Below, one piece after another: positions 1 to 9,456 of a DNA stretch of 64,000 nt. Source of the stretch: Chitinophaga costaii (GTDB lineage: Bacteria > Bacteroidota > Bacteroidia > Chitinophagales > Chitinophagaceae). The stretch lies in assembly GCF_900094705.1 (NCBI RefSeq), contig NZ_FMAR01000005.1, positions 310,001 to 374,000 of the forward strand, written 5' to 3'. Position 1 is the stretch's first letter. Each line of letters begins with the position of its first letter. The translations under genes and the position numbers were made by a program. The notes under the pieces are model-generated. The model worked only from the letters and a program-made list of their open reading frames with translations, made no database searches and had not been told where the DNA came from.

Positions 1-424
1 AGGTGTGCCACACCATGGTTTGGGGCGTTGCATCTCCCAGGTAGGCAATTTTGCGGAGGGTTTTCTTTTCGTACACGATATTTCCTTTGGCATCGGTGCC
101 GGAGAGAATGAACCAGGTATCGTGTACGCTTTTGTAGGTAACCGTACGCAGGTCTTTGGCGGCCTTGCTAGCGGCGTAGCTCATGGTAACCTTATCGGTG
201 GCCGGATCGGCGTCTGTATCTTCCAGCAGGAGGTTGCCCCAGGCAGACAGGCTGGCCTTTTTATCCGGGCTAAAAAACACCTGCCCGTCTTCGTTGCCAG
301 ACTCGCCGGCGCCCTGGAAGGAAGCGTTATATTCCACGCAAAAATCAAAACGGTTGTTGCAGTACGTTTGGTAGCCGGTATCGGCGCGGAGTGGGAATAG
401 CAGTAGTGCGATGGTAAAAAGCAT
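1..424 (-). CDS. Secreted hypothetical protein, cut by the window edge
   Basis: A minus-strand frame opens with ATG at 424-422 and stays open to the window edge, giving about 141 residues without a stop. The protein begins with a short hydrophobic stretch (MLFTIALLLFPLRA) that looks like a signal peptide, followed by an acidic, polar region with two cysteines (YCNNRFDFCVEY). I do not recognise the family. It lies just downstream of the metallophosphoesterase on the same strand, with a 23-base gap, so the two are probably co-transcribed. The C-terminus is missing, so no function is assigned. Confidence 0.7.
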   Translation of the reverse strand, partial: MLFTIALLLFPLRADTGYQTYCNNRFDFCVEYNASFQGAGESGNEDGQVFFSPDKKASLSAWGNLLLEDTDADPATDKVTMSYAASKAAKDLRTVTYKSVHDTWFILSGTDAKGNIVYEKKTLRKIAYLGDATPQTMVWHT

Positions 425-447
425 GGTGATATTAATTTGCGAAACGT

Positions 448-1548
448 TTATTTTTTAGGATCCAGCAGCTCCCGGTTGCCTTTCTCGTTAACGCGGTAGT
501 ACTTGCCGCGTTCTATCAGCAAGGCCTGGTGAATGCCTTCGTGCTGGTTCACATCCACAGCGATCACCTTGCCTTCGTAATGGGTGGTCACCAGGCTGTC
601 GACGATCGTATGCCCTACCACAATTTTATGCACGCCATACAATTGCAGGGTACTATCTACCGTTTGCTGGGAAGCCCTGGGTTCGGCAAAGTAGCCCCGG
701 TACCAGAACAGGCCGTTGCGGCCCAGGAAAAGCTGCATACTGTCTGGCACCTGTGCGTGGGGGGTGGCGTAAAAGGGGCGGCTGCTCGCGTTGATATCGG
801 CCAGTGACATAGCCCTTTCATTCACTGCCGGGGATACGCCGCCGTGCAGGACCAGCAGGTCGCCTATTTTTTCCACAATATTTTTAGTGCGTAGCCAGCG
901 GCCCAGTTCTGTGTTTTCGGAATAGAGGTCGTGGTAGCTGCGCTGCAGCAGCGTGGCATGGGCAGCATATTTAGGCTGCACGTAGCGGAAATCGCCGCTC
1001 AGGTTCATAATATCGTGATTGCCCAGTATCACGTGTACATAACCGCCATCCAGGGGTGCCACCTGTTCCAGTTTGTAGAGCAGCCATAGGTATTCCACCA
1101 CTGTACTGCCACGGTCGAAGAGGTCGCCAGCGATCACGAGGTGTCCCTTGCCGAAGGTCCAATTATACTGTTCATCGATCACTTTATTGGCTAGCAGCAG
1201 GGCGCGGAAGGCCCCGAATTCGCCTTCTATATCGGAGAGGATGAGTACTTTTTCGGGAGCAGCATATTGTACTGGCGGACTGTGCAATTCCGTCTGTAAT
1301 GGTACTTCAAAATTCCAGGCAGGCAGGTCGCTGAAAATAACTGGCAGTGCCAGGCCGGGTTTCATCTCGGCAGAGAGGGTATCGGTGTGTACGGTCGTGT
1401 CGCGGATATGCTGTACATGCAGGTCGCCGTCGATATAAAATACATAAGGCCCGTCGTAGGTGGTGCGGGTAGAGTCTTGTGCCATAGCTTGATGGGACAA
1501 GGTAATAAAAACTGCGGTGATGAGGGGTATGCGGGTAAATAAATACAT
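448..1548 (-). CDS. Secreted calcineurin-like metallophosphoesterase
   Basis: This 366-residue protein starts with a signal peptide (residues 1-23, ending AMA) and so probably acts in the periplasm. The metallophosphoesterase motifs appear in order: DIEGEF at 106-111 (an unusual form of the DxHG metal motif, with Glu in place of His), GDLFDRG at 141-147, GNHD at 176-179, then LHGG and VVGHT towards the C-terminus. The set is typical of PPP-like bacterial phosphatases of the Shewanella-like group. The expected activity is hydrolysis of phosphoesters with a two-metal centre; the substrate cannot be read from sequence. The first metal motif should be checked, since Glu there is atypical. Confidence 0.85.
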   Translation of the reverse strand: MYLFTRIPLITAVFITLSHQAMAQDSTRTTYDGPYVFYIDGDLHVQHIRDTTVHTDTLSAEMKPGLALPVIFSDLPAWNFEVPLQTELHSPPVQYAAPEKVLILSDIEGEFGAFRALLLANKVIDEQYNWTFGKGHLVIAGDLFDRGSTVVEYLWLLYKLEQVAPLDGGYVHVILGNHDIMNLSGDFRYVQPKYAAHATLLQRSYHDLYSENTELGRWLRTKNIVEKIGDLLVLHGGVSPAVNERAMSLADINASSRPFYATPHAQVPDSMQLFLGRNGLFWYRGYFAEPRASQQTVDSTLQLYGVHKIVVGHTIVDSLVTTHYEGKVIAVDVNQHEGIHQALLIERGKYYRVNEKGNRELLDPKK

Positions 1549-2462
1549 GTAAGCAACTGTATTTTAGGATTGTTGGTATTACACCCTGGCGGCGGCAAAA
1601 TACGAAATCTCGCCAATTATGCGGTGGCCATTGTTGTTCGGCGCGGGCATGTTTTGCACCAGCGGCAGGGACACCAGTATGATCTTGCGGGAGACGTACC
1701 GGAGGTGTTGCCTGCCCGCAGCAAAGTTTACTACGGTTTGCAGGGGGGTAATCCTGGAAATGATGCCAATAACGTATGTCAATCTTTCTCCCCCCTAAGG
1801 GTTGCTTTACATGCAGACACCAGCACAGTACATGATGCGAAATGGGGATGCAGCGGAAAATTAACGCGGTAGCAAGGCCGACTTTTCCCGGCCTACAATA
1901 AGCGTGCTTGGGCAACATTTCCTTATGATCTCCAACAAGATAATCTTACAGGGAAATGTTCCAATATTGGCAGTCAAACATTTAGCATTTACCATTAGCT
2001 AAATCGTTTTTCACAAGACTCTAAGCCTCAATTTGATTTGCTAAATCGATTTTTTTTAAAAAATTTTGTTAAATTCGCTTGCATTAATCTTGAATATTAC
2101 CTACGTTTGTTATGTAGTTATGTAGGACAAGTAGGATAAGACCAATCGCCTCCCTGGAATGGGTGGTAAAGCATAACCGAAGTATGTAGAAACCGTATGG
2201 CCAATCATTTCAAGCGCGTAAAAAAGTGTAGCTAAGGTTTGCCAGGCATGGCATTCCGGGCAATCAACCAACCGTTCAGTCGCCTTTGTAAATCATCCAC
2301 AGACCGGATATTTAGTGTATGTAACATCGCAAAACGATGCAACATGCTCCTGGTATTATCATGTCATAAACTATTTAAAATTTCAGCACTTTCAGCCAAA
2401 TGATTCAACCGTTTATCTAAAAATTTCTTCGTCTTTTCTTCAGCTCACAAAACACAATTTTC
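1549..2462. other. Long intergenic region, no gene seen
   Basis: These 914 bases separate the minus-strand phosphatase from the plus-strand SusC operon. Short frames exist on both strands but none has a recognisable motif or signal peptide. The right half is AT-rich and probably forms the promoter and a long leader of the SusC operon. No anti-sigma/ECF pair, a common neighbour of SusC genes, is present here. Confidence 0.6.
2079..2109 (+). promoter_or_regulatory. Candidate promoter of the SusC operon
   Basis: TTG at 2079-2081 is followed after 20 nt by TACGTTTG at 2102-2109, a full match to the Bacteroidota -7 consensus TAnnTTTG. It would leave a leader of about 350 nt before the SusC start. 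This is a pattern match only. Confidence 0.4.
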
Positions 2463-5400
2463 ATGACTGTTAATTTTGCAAAAAACAGCCATCGTTGGGG
2501 CTTTATGCTTTTAACGATCGTACTTTCTTTTACCACCATGCGGGTGGTAGCGCAAGGCCCTCCGATTAATGTGACGGGGGTTGTTAAAGATGCTGCCGAT
2601 GGCACGCGACTCGTGGGCGTAACCATTACGGTTTCGGGTACGAAGGGCGGCGCCGTGAGCAACACAGATGGCGCTTTCTCTATTAAAGCTGCGGAAGGCA
2701 GTACCATCACTTTCTCTTACATCGGTTACCTGCCGCAAACCGTAAAAGCGCAAAGCGGCAACGCGCAACTGAGCATTTCACTGAAAGCAGACCAGAAGCA
2801 ACTCAGTGATGTGGTGGTGATTGGTTACCAGGAAACCTCACGCCGGAATGTTACGGCGGCCGTTACCTCCGTGAACCCGAAATCGATGGCCGACATTCCT
2901 ACGCCTACTTTCGACGCGTTGCTCCAGGGCCGCGCTCCAGGGCTGGACGTACAGAATTTCTCCGGTGAGCCTGGCGTAAGAAGTAATGTAGTGATGCGTG
3001 GTAATACTGCCGTGAGCCGCAGCATTAACAATAATATGGCAGACGCGGCCGGACGTGCCAGTCAGGCCCGCGCCCTGAGCGGCCCCTTATATGTGATAGA
3101 CGGGGTACCCCAAAACACGGAAGACCTGGCCGCCATTGCCTACGGCGATGGTACCAACACCGACGTGCTGGCCGGTATCGCCATCAATGACATTGCCCAG
3201 ATAGACATCCTTAAAGATGCTTCCGCTTCCGCCATCTACGGCTCCCGCGGTGCTGGCGGGGTCATCATTATTACCACCAAAAAAGGCGTAGCTGGCCGTA
3301 CGAAAATAGACTTCACCACTTACCATGGCTTCACGGAAAGACCCCAACTGGATAAAGTGGTGATTGGCGCCGAAGAACGCCGTGCCAAGATGGCCCTCAT
3401 TAATCACTACGGCAGTTGGGATAACCTGGACGACCTGCCCCAGATCCTGACCGATAGCTTGAACACGGCCTTTAATAACGCCAATGACTATCAGGGACAA
3501 ATGTACCAGACTGGTTATGTGGGCGATTACAACCTGGCCATTACCGGCGGCGGCGATAAGGTGACTTACCGTTATGGACTGGATTACTACAACGAAGAAG
3601 GTATCATAAAAAAATCCGGCCTGAAAAGATATGCGTTCAATACCACCCTGGGATTGAACCTGGCCAAGAACCTGACCATTAATACCCAGATCCGTTACTA
3701 CCGCCTGGACCGTCCGCGTTCCATTAATCAGTCTACCGGTAGTTACAGCGCCTTCGATGGAGGTTACTATGCCAACAGCTACCTGCCTACTTCTCTGCTC
3801 TACCTCACGCCCGCCAATAAAGAATATATTTTTGGCGACTCCGGCAAGAGCACAGACGACAACATTAACAATAACCTGTCTATCAGCCCTATCCTGGACT
3901 GGAAGATTTCCAAACACTTCAGCTTTAACACCACGCTGTCTTACACCGTGAGCAACAGCCGCCGCGATACCTACACACCCAGCACCGTACGCAGGGATGG
4001 CACCGGCGAAGCAACCAGCTTTGAAGACAACAGCTTCTACTACCTGATGTACAATACCCTCCAGTACTCCACGCAGTTTGGTAAAGATCATACCCTGAAT
4101 GTACTGGTAGGCCAGAACACGGAATACAGCCAATACCGTATGACCAGCGCTTCTGCCATCGGCATTCCCAATGACCAGATCCACACGGTGACGGTGGTAG
4201 ATAAAAACCTGGCGGATACCCGCACCGACCTGTTACAGAGCGGTATCCAGACTGGTTTTGCACGGGTAAACTATGGCTATAAAAACCGTTACCTGCTCTC
4301 CGGCGTATTTAATGCCGATGCTTCTTCCCGCTTTGGTTCGGACAACCGTTGGGGTTATTTCCCCTCTGTATCCGCAGGCTGGATCATCAGCGATGAGCCC
4401 TGGATGAAAAAATATGCCAACTGGCTCACCCTCCTGAAACTGCGCGGCAGCTTTGGTGTGAACGGTGCCCAACCAGATGGCGGTGATATGTACCTCTCCT
4501 ACAATACTTACTCCGTAGCAGACGGTAGCTTCAGCGGCTCTTCCAGCCCTGTTACCGGCAACAACACGGCCTATACTTACAATGGTGTTCCCACCGTAGC
4601 CCTGAACTACAATGCTGGCCTGACCAATAATAAGCTGAGCTGGGCAAAAACCAAGCAATACAACGTGGGCCTTGATCTCACCATGTTTGATGGTCGCTTC
4701 AACTTCGTAGGCGATGCTTACATTAAGCAAACCACCGGTGGTATCTTTACCCTGGCTGTACCTGTAACCACGGGTTACTCCACCATTACGGCCAATGCGA
4801 TTGGCATCCGCAATACGGGTATTGAAGCACAGTTTATTGCCAACATCTTTAAGCCACAACATAAGTTCCAGTGGCAAATGATCCTCAACCTGGCGCACAA
4901 CTCCAACCTGGTGACCGACCTTCCCAATGGTGGCCGCGACATCTACCTGGATAAATACCTGTTGAGAAGAGGCCATGCCCTGAATTCATACAACGTGTTC
5001 AAACAAACCGGCATTTACAAAACAGACGATGACGTTCCATTTAATCCGGTTACGGCCAAAACGTCCTCTTTCTACGGTTACCCCTTTAAGGGTGGCGATC
5101 CAATCTGGCAGGATACTAATGGAGACGGTACACTTAATAGCACCGACTACATCATAGCCGGCGATCCCAACCCGAAAGTAACCGGTGGCTGGAGTAACGT
5201 ATTCAGCTACAAAGGTTTTACGCTGAATGTATTCTGCGTATTCACTGCGGGCCGTACTATTTATAATGATTACCTGGCTGGTAAGCTCTCCCAACTGGTA
5301 CCCACCGATGACGGCAACTCCAATCCTTACCACTCCCTGAGCCTGCACGCCATGCCAGACCTGAGCGGTATTGATTATTGGCAGAACCCCGGTGATAATG

Positions 5401-5711
5401 CCAAATATCCTTCTCTCAGCTCCGTATCCGGCACCCGTTATAAATACGCCGCCGTAAGCTCTGCGTGGCTGGAAAAGGGCGATTACTTCCGCGTGAAAAA
5501 CGTATCGCTGTCTTACTCCCTGTCGCCTGCCGTAGTGGAGCGCCTGCATATGAAACGCATCCGCGTGTATGGCATGCTGGATAACGTATACATCTGGCAA
5601 GCTTCTAAAAACGTTCCGGATGCAGAAGAAGTAAACGCATTTGGCGTGTATAGCGGTAGTGGCTACCCCATCCCGAAAAAATTCACCCTCGGCCTGGACA
5701 TCAGCCTTTAA
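2463..5711 (+). CDS. susC: SusC-type TonB-dependent outer-membrane transporter
   Basis: The 1082-residue protein has a signal peptide ending about VVAQ at residue 31, an N-terminal carboxypeptidase-D-like domain (about 35-115, VTGVVKDAADGTRLVGVTIT), then the SusC signature QLSDVVVIGYQE, a plug domain up to about 270 containing ILKDASASAIYGSRGAGG, and a long beta-barrel ending in an aromatic/hydrophobic strand (LGLDISL). It imports an oligosaccharide or other large ligand across the outer membrane using TonB energy, with the SusD lipoprotein as lid. SusD follows after 21 bases. The substrate is unknown: no glycosidase, sulfatase or peptidase lies in the operon. The start was chosen because it gives a complete signal peptide. 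Confidence 0.95.
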   Translation: MTVNFAKNSHRWGFMLLTIVLSFTTMRVVAQGPPINVTGVVKDAADGTRLVGVTITVSGTKGGAVSNTDGAFSIKAAEGSTITFSYIGYLPQTVKAQSGNAQLSISLKADQKQLSDVVVIGYQETSRRNVTAAVTSVNPKSMADIPTPTFDALLQGRAPGLDVQNFSGEPGVRSNVVMRGNTAVSRSINNNMADAAGRASQARALSGPLYVIDGVPQNTEDLAAIAYGDGTNTDVLAGIAINDIAQIDILKDASASAIYGSRGAGGVIIITTKKGVAGRTKIDFTTYHGFTERPQLDKVVIGAEERRAKMALINHYGSWDNLDDLPQILTDSLNTAFNNANDYQGQMYQTGYVGDYNLAITGGGDKVTYRYGLDYYNEEGIIKKSGLKRYAFNTTLGLNLAKNLTINTQIRYYRLDRPRSINQSTGSYSAFDGGYYANSYLPTSLLYLTPANKEYIFGDSGKSTDDNINNNLSISPILDWKISKHFSFNTTLSYTVSNSRRDTYTPSTVRRDGTGEATSFEDNSFYYLMYNTLQYSTQFGKDHTLNVLVGQNTEYSQYRMTSASAIGIPNDQIHTVTVVDKNLADTRTDLLQSGIQTGFARVNYGYKNRYLLSGVFNADASSRFGSDNRWGYFPSVSAGWIISDEPWMKKYANWLTLLKLRGSFGVNGAQPDGGDMYLSYNTYSVADGSFSGSSSPVTGNNTAYTYNGVPTVALNYNAGLTNNKLSWAKTKQYNVGLDLTMFDGRFNFVGDAYIKQTTGGIFTLAVPVTTGYSTITANAIGIRNTGIEAQFIANIFKPQHKFQWQMILNLAHNSNLVTDLPNGGRDIYLDKYLLRRGHALNSYNVFKQTGIYKTDDDVPFNPVTAKTSSFYGYPFKGGDPIWQDTNGDGTLNSTDYIIAGDPNPKVTGGWSNVFSYKGFTLNVFCVFTAGRTIYNDYLAGKLSQLVPTDDGNSNPYHSLSLHAMPDLSGIDYWQNPGDNAKYPSLSSVSGTRYKYAAVSSAWLEKGDYFRVKNVSLSYSLSPAVVERLHMKRIRVYGMLDNVYIWQASKNVPDAEEVNAFGVYSGSGYPIPKKFTLGLDISL

Positions 5712-5732
5712 TCAACGACAAAAACAGGATCA

Positions 5733-7208
5733 ATGAAAAAACTTTTTTTATATAGCGCATGTGCTGCCCTGATAGTGGCGGCGGTGACGGGGGCCACTTC
5801 CTGTAAAAAGATACTGGACCAGGAACCCTACAACTCCACTTATACCGGCGCCTACTTCAAAACGGAGCTGGATGCCAAAACCGCTAATGCAGGCGCCTAT
5901 GCCTTGCTGCGCAAAGCATTATTAAATGATATGAGCTGGCACACTTACGGCGACATTCCTTCTGGTGAACTCGTATGCGATAATGATGCCTGGCATTCTG
6001 CCATTACCTCCGGCCAGTTTACCGGTCTGAATGTGCAAAGCCATAACTGGAACTGGCAGCAGTATTACCAAATATTGCAACAGATAAACCTCATCATCAC
6101 CAAGGTGCCAGATATTGACGAGGGACTGTTTAACAGTGAAAGTAAAAACCACATCATCGGGGAAGGCTACTTCCTGCGCGCTTATGTGTACTTCTACATG
6201 AGCCGTATCTGGGGCGACGTTCCCCTGAAACTGGAACCAGACCTGGATGTAACCACGGTAAAAAACATTCCCCGTTCCCCGGCAGATTCCGTGTTGGATC
6301 AATGCCTGGCAGATGTGGCCAAAGCCGAATCTTTGCTGGACTGGGGTTATACAGATGAATCTCAAAGGGCCGTGCGTGCCAACAAAGGCAGCGCATACGC
6401 CCTGGAAGCCCATATCCGTGCCTGGAGACATGATTACGCCGGCAGTGAAAAAGCCGCAGACCAGGTAATTACCCAGGGTGGTTACAGCCTGCTGGACTCT
6501 ATGAACTACAAAAAGGTGTTCATTGGAAAAAGCATGGAAGGCATCTTTGAAATCAATATCAGCGATGCGCAAAGTGAAGGGATTGCCATTTACGATTACG
6601 ATGGTAATCTGAACCAGGCAGGTTATACCATGAAAGACCCCTACATCACAAATAAAGACGGGTTGCAATGGTGGACCAATACAGATTACATCAATACACT
6701 CTGGGATAATTCAGATACCCTCAATGATGTGCGTTACCGCGATTTCTTTCACTTTCCAAAGCTGGAAAACAATGGACAGATCATCAAATATTCCAACATT
6801 GCCTACGTGTCTAGCAGCAATATGATCCTGAGCAATAACCTCCCAATTTTCCGCCTGGCAGATATTATGCTGCTGCGTGCGGAAGCCCTGGTTGCCCTGG
6901 GTCGCAAATCGGAAGCGCTGCCACTGCTGAATGCTGTAAGAGAAAGAGCTGGCCTGGATGATAAGTTGATTAGCGATGACCTGGAAACTATAGTATTGGA
7001 AGAACGCCTGCGAGAGCTTTATTTTGAAGGACAGTCTTATTATGATCTCGTTAGAACTAAAAAAATTACCGTCTACAACCAACACTTCCCGTCTGAACAG
7101 TTCAGTAATGGTGATCCCAGTGGCGGCTGGTTATGGCCGGTAGATCCGAATATGTTCAAAGATGATCCTACACTGGTGCAAACGCCTTATTGGAGAGGAA
7201 AACTGTAA
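5733..7208 (+). CDS. susD: SusD-family substrate-binding lipoprotein
   Basis: The 491-residue protein begins with a lipoprotein signal (MKKLFLYSACAALIV, lipobox ATSC). The SusD/RagB fold is indicated by the early KKILDQEPYN stretch, the TPR-like helical region with EGYFLRAYVYFYMSRIWGDVPL, and the C-terminal motif LRELYFEGQSYYDLVR. It should sit on the cell surface as the lid of the SusC transporter encoded just upstream. Length and motif order are normal for the family. Confidence 0.95.
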   Translation: MKKLFLYSACAALIVAAVTGATSCKKILDQEPYNSTYTGAYFKTELDAKTANAGAYALLRKALLNDMSWHTYGDIPSGELVCDNDAWHSAITSGQFTGLNVQSHNWNWQQYYQILQQINLIITKVPDIDEGLFNSESKNHIIGEGYFLRAYVYFYMSRIWGDVPLKLEPDLDVTTVKNIPRSPADSVLDQCLADVAKAESLLDWGYTDESQRAVRANKGSAYALEAHIRAWRHDYAGSEKAADQVITQGGYSLLDSMNYKKVFIGKSMEGIFEINISDAQSEGIAIYDYDGNLNQAGYTMKDPYITNKDGLQWWTNTDYINTLWDNSDTLNDVRYRDFFHFPKLENNGQIIKYSNIAYVSSSNMILSNNLPIFRLADIMLLRAEALVALGRKSEALPLLNAVRERAGLDDKLISDDLETIVLEERLRELYFEGQSYYDLVRTKKITVYNQHFPSEQFSNGDPSGGWLWPVDPNMFKDDPTLVQTPYWRGKL

Positions 7209-7225
7209 TCTTTAAAAAACAAATT

Positions 7226-7915
7226 ATGAAACATAAATTATTTCTGCCACTCCTGGCCCTGGTTGCAGTATCGGTTTTCTCTTGCAAAAGGGATTATACC
7301 ATAGGCGGCACCGTCCTGGACCCGCATGTGAACCTTACCACCTACGATTATCTGAAGACCAATAAACTCTTCGATACCCTGGTGCTGCTCATAGACCGTA
7401 CGGGCCTGAAAGATGAAGTAAATGCTGCCGGTACTTTCTTTGCCGTTTCCAACTATAGCATAGATCATTACATCGATGCGAAAAAAAGCGACCTGGAAAC
7501 AAAGCTAAATGACGAAAACCTGGTGTATACCTTCGATTCCCTGGACTATGCATCGTTGAAGGATTCACTGCGTGCTTATATGTTTAAAGACCGCATCCTG
7601 AATGCCGACCAGAACACCTCTGGCCGCCTGTTCACCGCCAACGACGGGGAAGTACGGATGGTAAACCTGGTACCCGATAATTCGTACACGAACGACATCT
7701 TTACCCAGGCACCGCTCATCCTGTACCTGAACAAGATGATCGCCGATTCGCCCGGAGAAACTATTCCTACAGATTCTACCGGCATTGGTGGGTTGCAGGA
7801 TGACCAGCTCCTGAAAACGCGCTGCCAGACCAGTGGTATCATCACCACCACCGGGGTATTGCATGTGCTGAATAATGCACACACCTGGACTTACTTCCAG
7901 AACCAATACAATTAA
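7226..7915 (+). CDS. Fasciclin (FAS1)-like lipoprotein of the Sus operon
   Basis: I placed the start at ATG 7226 rather than at an upstream ATG at 7190 inside susD, because the 229-residue product then begins with a lipoprotein signal (MKHKLFLPLLALVAVSVFSC). The body resembles a single FAS1 domain: a TFFAVSNYSIDHYI stretch matching the first conserved FAS1 block and a C-terminal TTTGVLHVLNN matching the second. Such lipoproteins are common third genes in SusC/SusD operons and may aid ligand capture at the surface. The gap after susD is 17 bases, so the gene belongs to the operon. Confidence 0.75.
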   Translation: MKHKLFLPLLALVAVSVFSCKRDYTIGGTVLDPHVNLTTYDYLKTNKLFDTLVLLIDRTGLKDEVNAAGTFFAVSNYSIDHYIDAKKSDLETKLNDENLVYTFDSLDYASLKDSLRAYMFKDRILNADQNTSGRLFTANDGEVRMVNLVPDNSYTNDIFTQAPLILYLNKMIADSPGETIPTDSTGIGGLQDDQLLKTRCQTSGIITTTGVLHVLNNAHTWTYFQNQYN

Positions 7916-7937
7916 TCATTTATTCATACCTGATTAT

Positions 7938-8903
7938 ATGAAAAGCACGATAAAATTTTTTGGATGCGCCCTGCTTGCCATTGCGGCGGCGGCGGGTTGC
8001 ACAAAAGTTCAGAACGGATATCTGAGTGACCAGATCCGTTATATAGACAATCCGATCCGCATAGGCCGGGGTCTTATCCAGCAAACCGATGCAGTGTCTA
8101 ACGATGGCTCCAGCGCGCCAGTGACCTATAAGCTACTCGACATCCGGGACGCTGTTACACACAAACACGCAGACTCCCTGGACCTGAAATATGACCACTA
8201 CGAGTGGCTGGCCAAGTTCGACGCTAAGACCGATACTTCCATCGACCTGCTGAACCAGAAACGCCATCTCGTGAACTCCCCGGTGTACAGTTTCGACACA
8301 CATACCGGTGCATTTACGTTCTATGGCACCTCTGTGAACTCGCCCCTGGGCACGTATGAATTCGACGTATCGGCAACTAATGAAAATGGTTCCAAGATAT
8401 ATAAGAACATCGCCACCTTTACACTGGTAGACACACCTGCTTACCATATTGGCGATGGCGGCGGCGCCTGGTTTAAGGATAACGCAAATGATAACGGAGA
8501 TATCGGCGTACCCCTGGTAACGATAGAACGCTTGTCTTTAGAAGGTACCGATGTAATCCTGAAAATAGTAGGTTCCGACGGCAAGCCTTTTAATCCCGCT
8601 GCTGGAGAGATCATCCGCCGTGGCGACCGTAGCGATTTCCAGAGCTACGCCCAGTTTCACCCGCTCGTATACACCGACTCTACCATGACGTGTAACTATG
8701 AAACTACGCCCTTCCCGCTACAGCAGAGTACTTATGGCTACCTGATATACTACCGCATTCCCAGCCAGTTCGTACAGTTCGACGCTGGGTATACGCCTAC
8801 TACAGACCATATTTACAGCGCCAATCCGCGGTTCCAGTTCAACATCTATCAATCTGGCACCTATTTAGTAACGGTAAAACTGCAGCACGTTAAACATATT
8901 TAA
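7938..8903 (+). CDS. Surface lipoprotein, last gene of the Sus operon (DUF5007-like)
   Basis: Starting at ATG 7938, the 321-residue product has a lipobox (AAAAGC) at about residue 21. The rest is rich in beta-strand-like sequence, including a middle segment (GTYEFDVSATNENGSKIYKN) that resembles an Ig/cadherin-like repeat. It looks like the DUF5007 proteins that often follow a fasciclin-like gene in Bacteroidota Sus operons, but I cannot confirm the family. It lies 22 bases after the FAS1 gene and is followed by a clear terminator, so it closes the operon. A role in binding the operon's ligand is inference. Confidence 0.65.
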   Translation: MKSTIKFFGCALLAIAAAAGCTKVQNGYLSDQIRYIDNPIRIGRGLIQQTDAVSNDGSSAPVTYKLLDIRDAVTHKHADSLDLKYDHYEWLAKFDAKTDTSIDLLNQKRHLVNSPVYSFDTHTGAFTFYGTSVNSPLGTYEFDVSATNENGSKIYKNIATFTLVDTPAYHIGDGGGAWFKDNANDNGDIGVPLVTIERLSLEGTDVILKIVGSDGKPFNPAAGEIIRRGDRSDFQSYAQFHPLVYTDSTMTCNYETTPFPLQQSTYGYLIYYRIPSQFVQFDAGYTPTTDHIYSANPRFQFNIYQSGTYLVTVKLQHVKHI

Positions 8904-8941
8904 CCAGTCATCTTTATTTTATTAAATCATTTAAGCAGAAA

Positions 8942-8968
8942 GCCGTCCGTAAACAGGGCGGCTTTTTT
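8942..8968 (+). terminator. Rho-independent terminator of the Sus operon
   Basis: A 7-bp stem (GCCGTCC with GGGCGGC, one G-T pair), a 7-nt loop and six T residues follow the last operon gene by about 40 bases. Confidence 0.85.
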
Positions 8969-9033
8969 GTGCCTTGGAGGTGAGCCGCATTTATTAACAA
9001 CGGCCCTCCCCTATTTTCAGTACCTTTACTTCC

Positions 9034-9411
9034 ATGCAATACCGCACCCGCACAAAATGGCTTCAATATATCGCTGCCTGTTGTTCAACAGGGTTATTTG
9101 CCATATTTTTTCTGGTGCAATGCCTGCGTAATTTTGATGTGGGCGATACCACGGTACTGCCGGCCCAGGTGCTTTCGGTCTCCCAACACCACATTATTTC
9201 CGCCTCACACCCCACGCCGGAAACCAAGGTGCATATCCGCCTCAACAAACGTTTTCAATCTACCAGCGTAAACTTTGCCAGCAAATGGCCGAAACCTCCG
9301 GTAATTTCCTACCTGGAAATAGTACGCCTGTATAATTTCTATGACAGCAACCTCCTGTCTACCATCCGCCTGCATACATCGTTGCGCGGCCCCCCTGCCC
9401 AGGATTGTTAA
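9034..9411 (+). CDS. Small membrane-anchored protein of unknown function
   Basis: The 125-residue product has one hydrophobic segment at about residues 10-30 and no motif I recognise. It lies 45 bases before the TolC-like gene of an efflux operon and reads in the same direction, so it may be the leader gene of that operon. A TACCTTTA box, close to the Bacteroidota -7 element, ends 5 bases before the ATG. Either the messenger is nearly leaderless or translation begins further in. Function is unknown. Confidence 0.55.
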   Translation: MQYRTRTKWLQYIAACCSTGLFAIFFLVQCLRNFDVGDTTVLPAQVLSVSQHHIISASHPTPETKVHIRLNKRFQSTSVNFASKWPKPPVISYLEIVRLYNFYDSNLLSTIRLHTSLRGPPAQDC

Positions 9412-9456
9412 ACATTTTGTACAAACCCATTTTCCTTTTTAATTAGAACGTTATAC

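Noticed and set aside
1307-1918. 203-codon minus-strand frame
   Set aside because: It overlaps the phosphatase in another frame and has no signal peptide or motif; composition is Cys/Arg/Pro/His-rich as in shadow frames.
3087-4184. 365-codon minus-strand frame
   Set aside because: It is fully inside susC, with a low-complexity Gly/Val-rich translation; the same holds for similar long frames opposite other genes.
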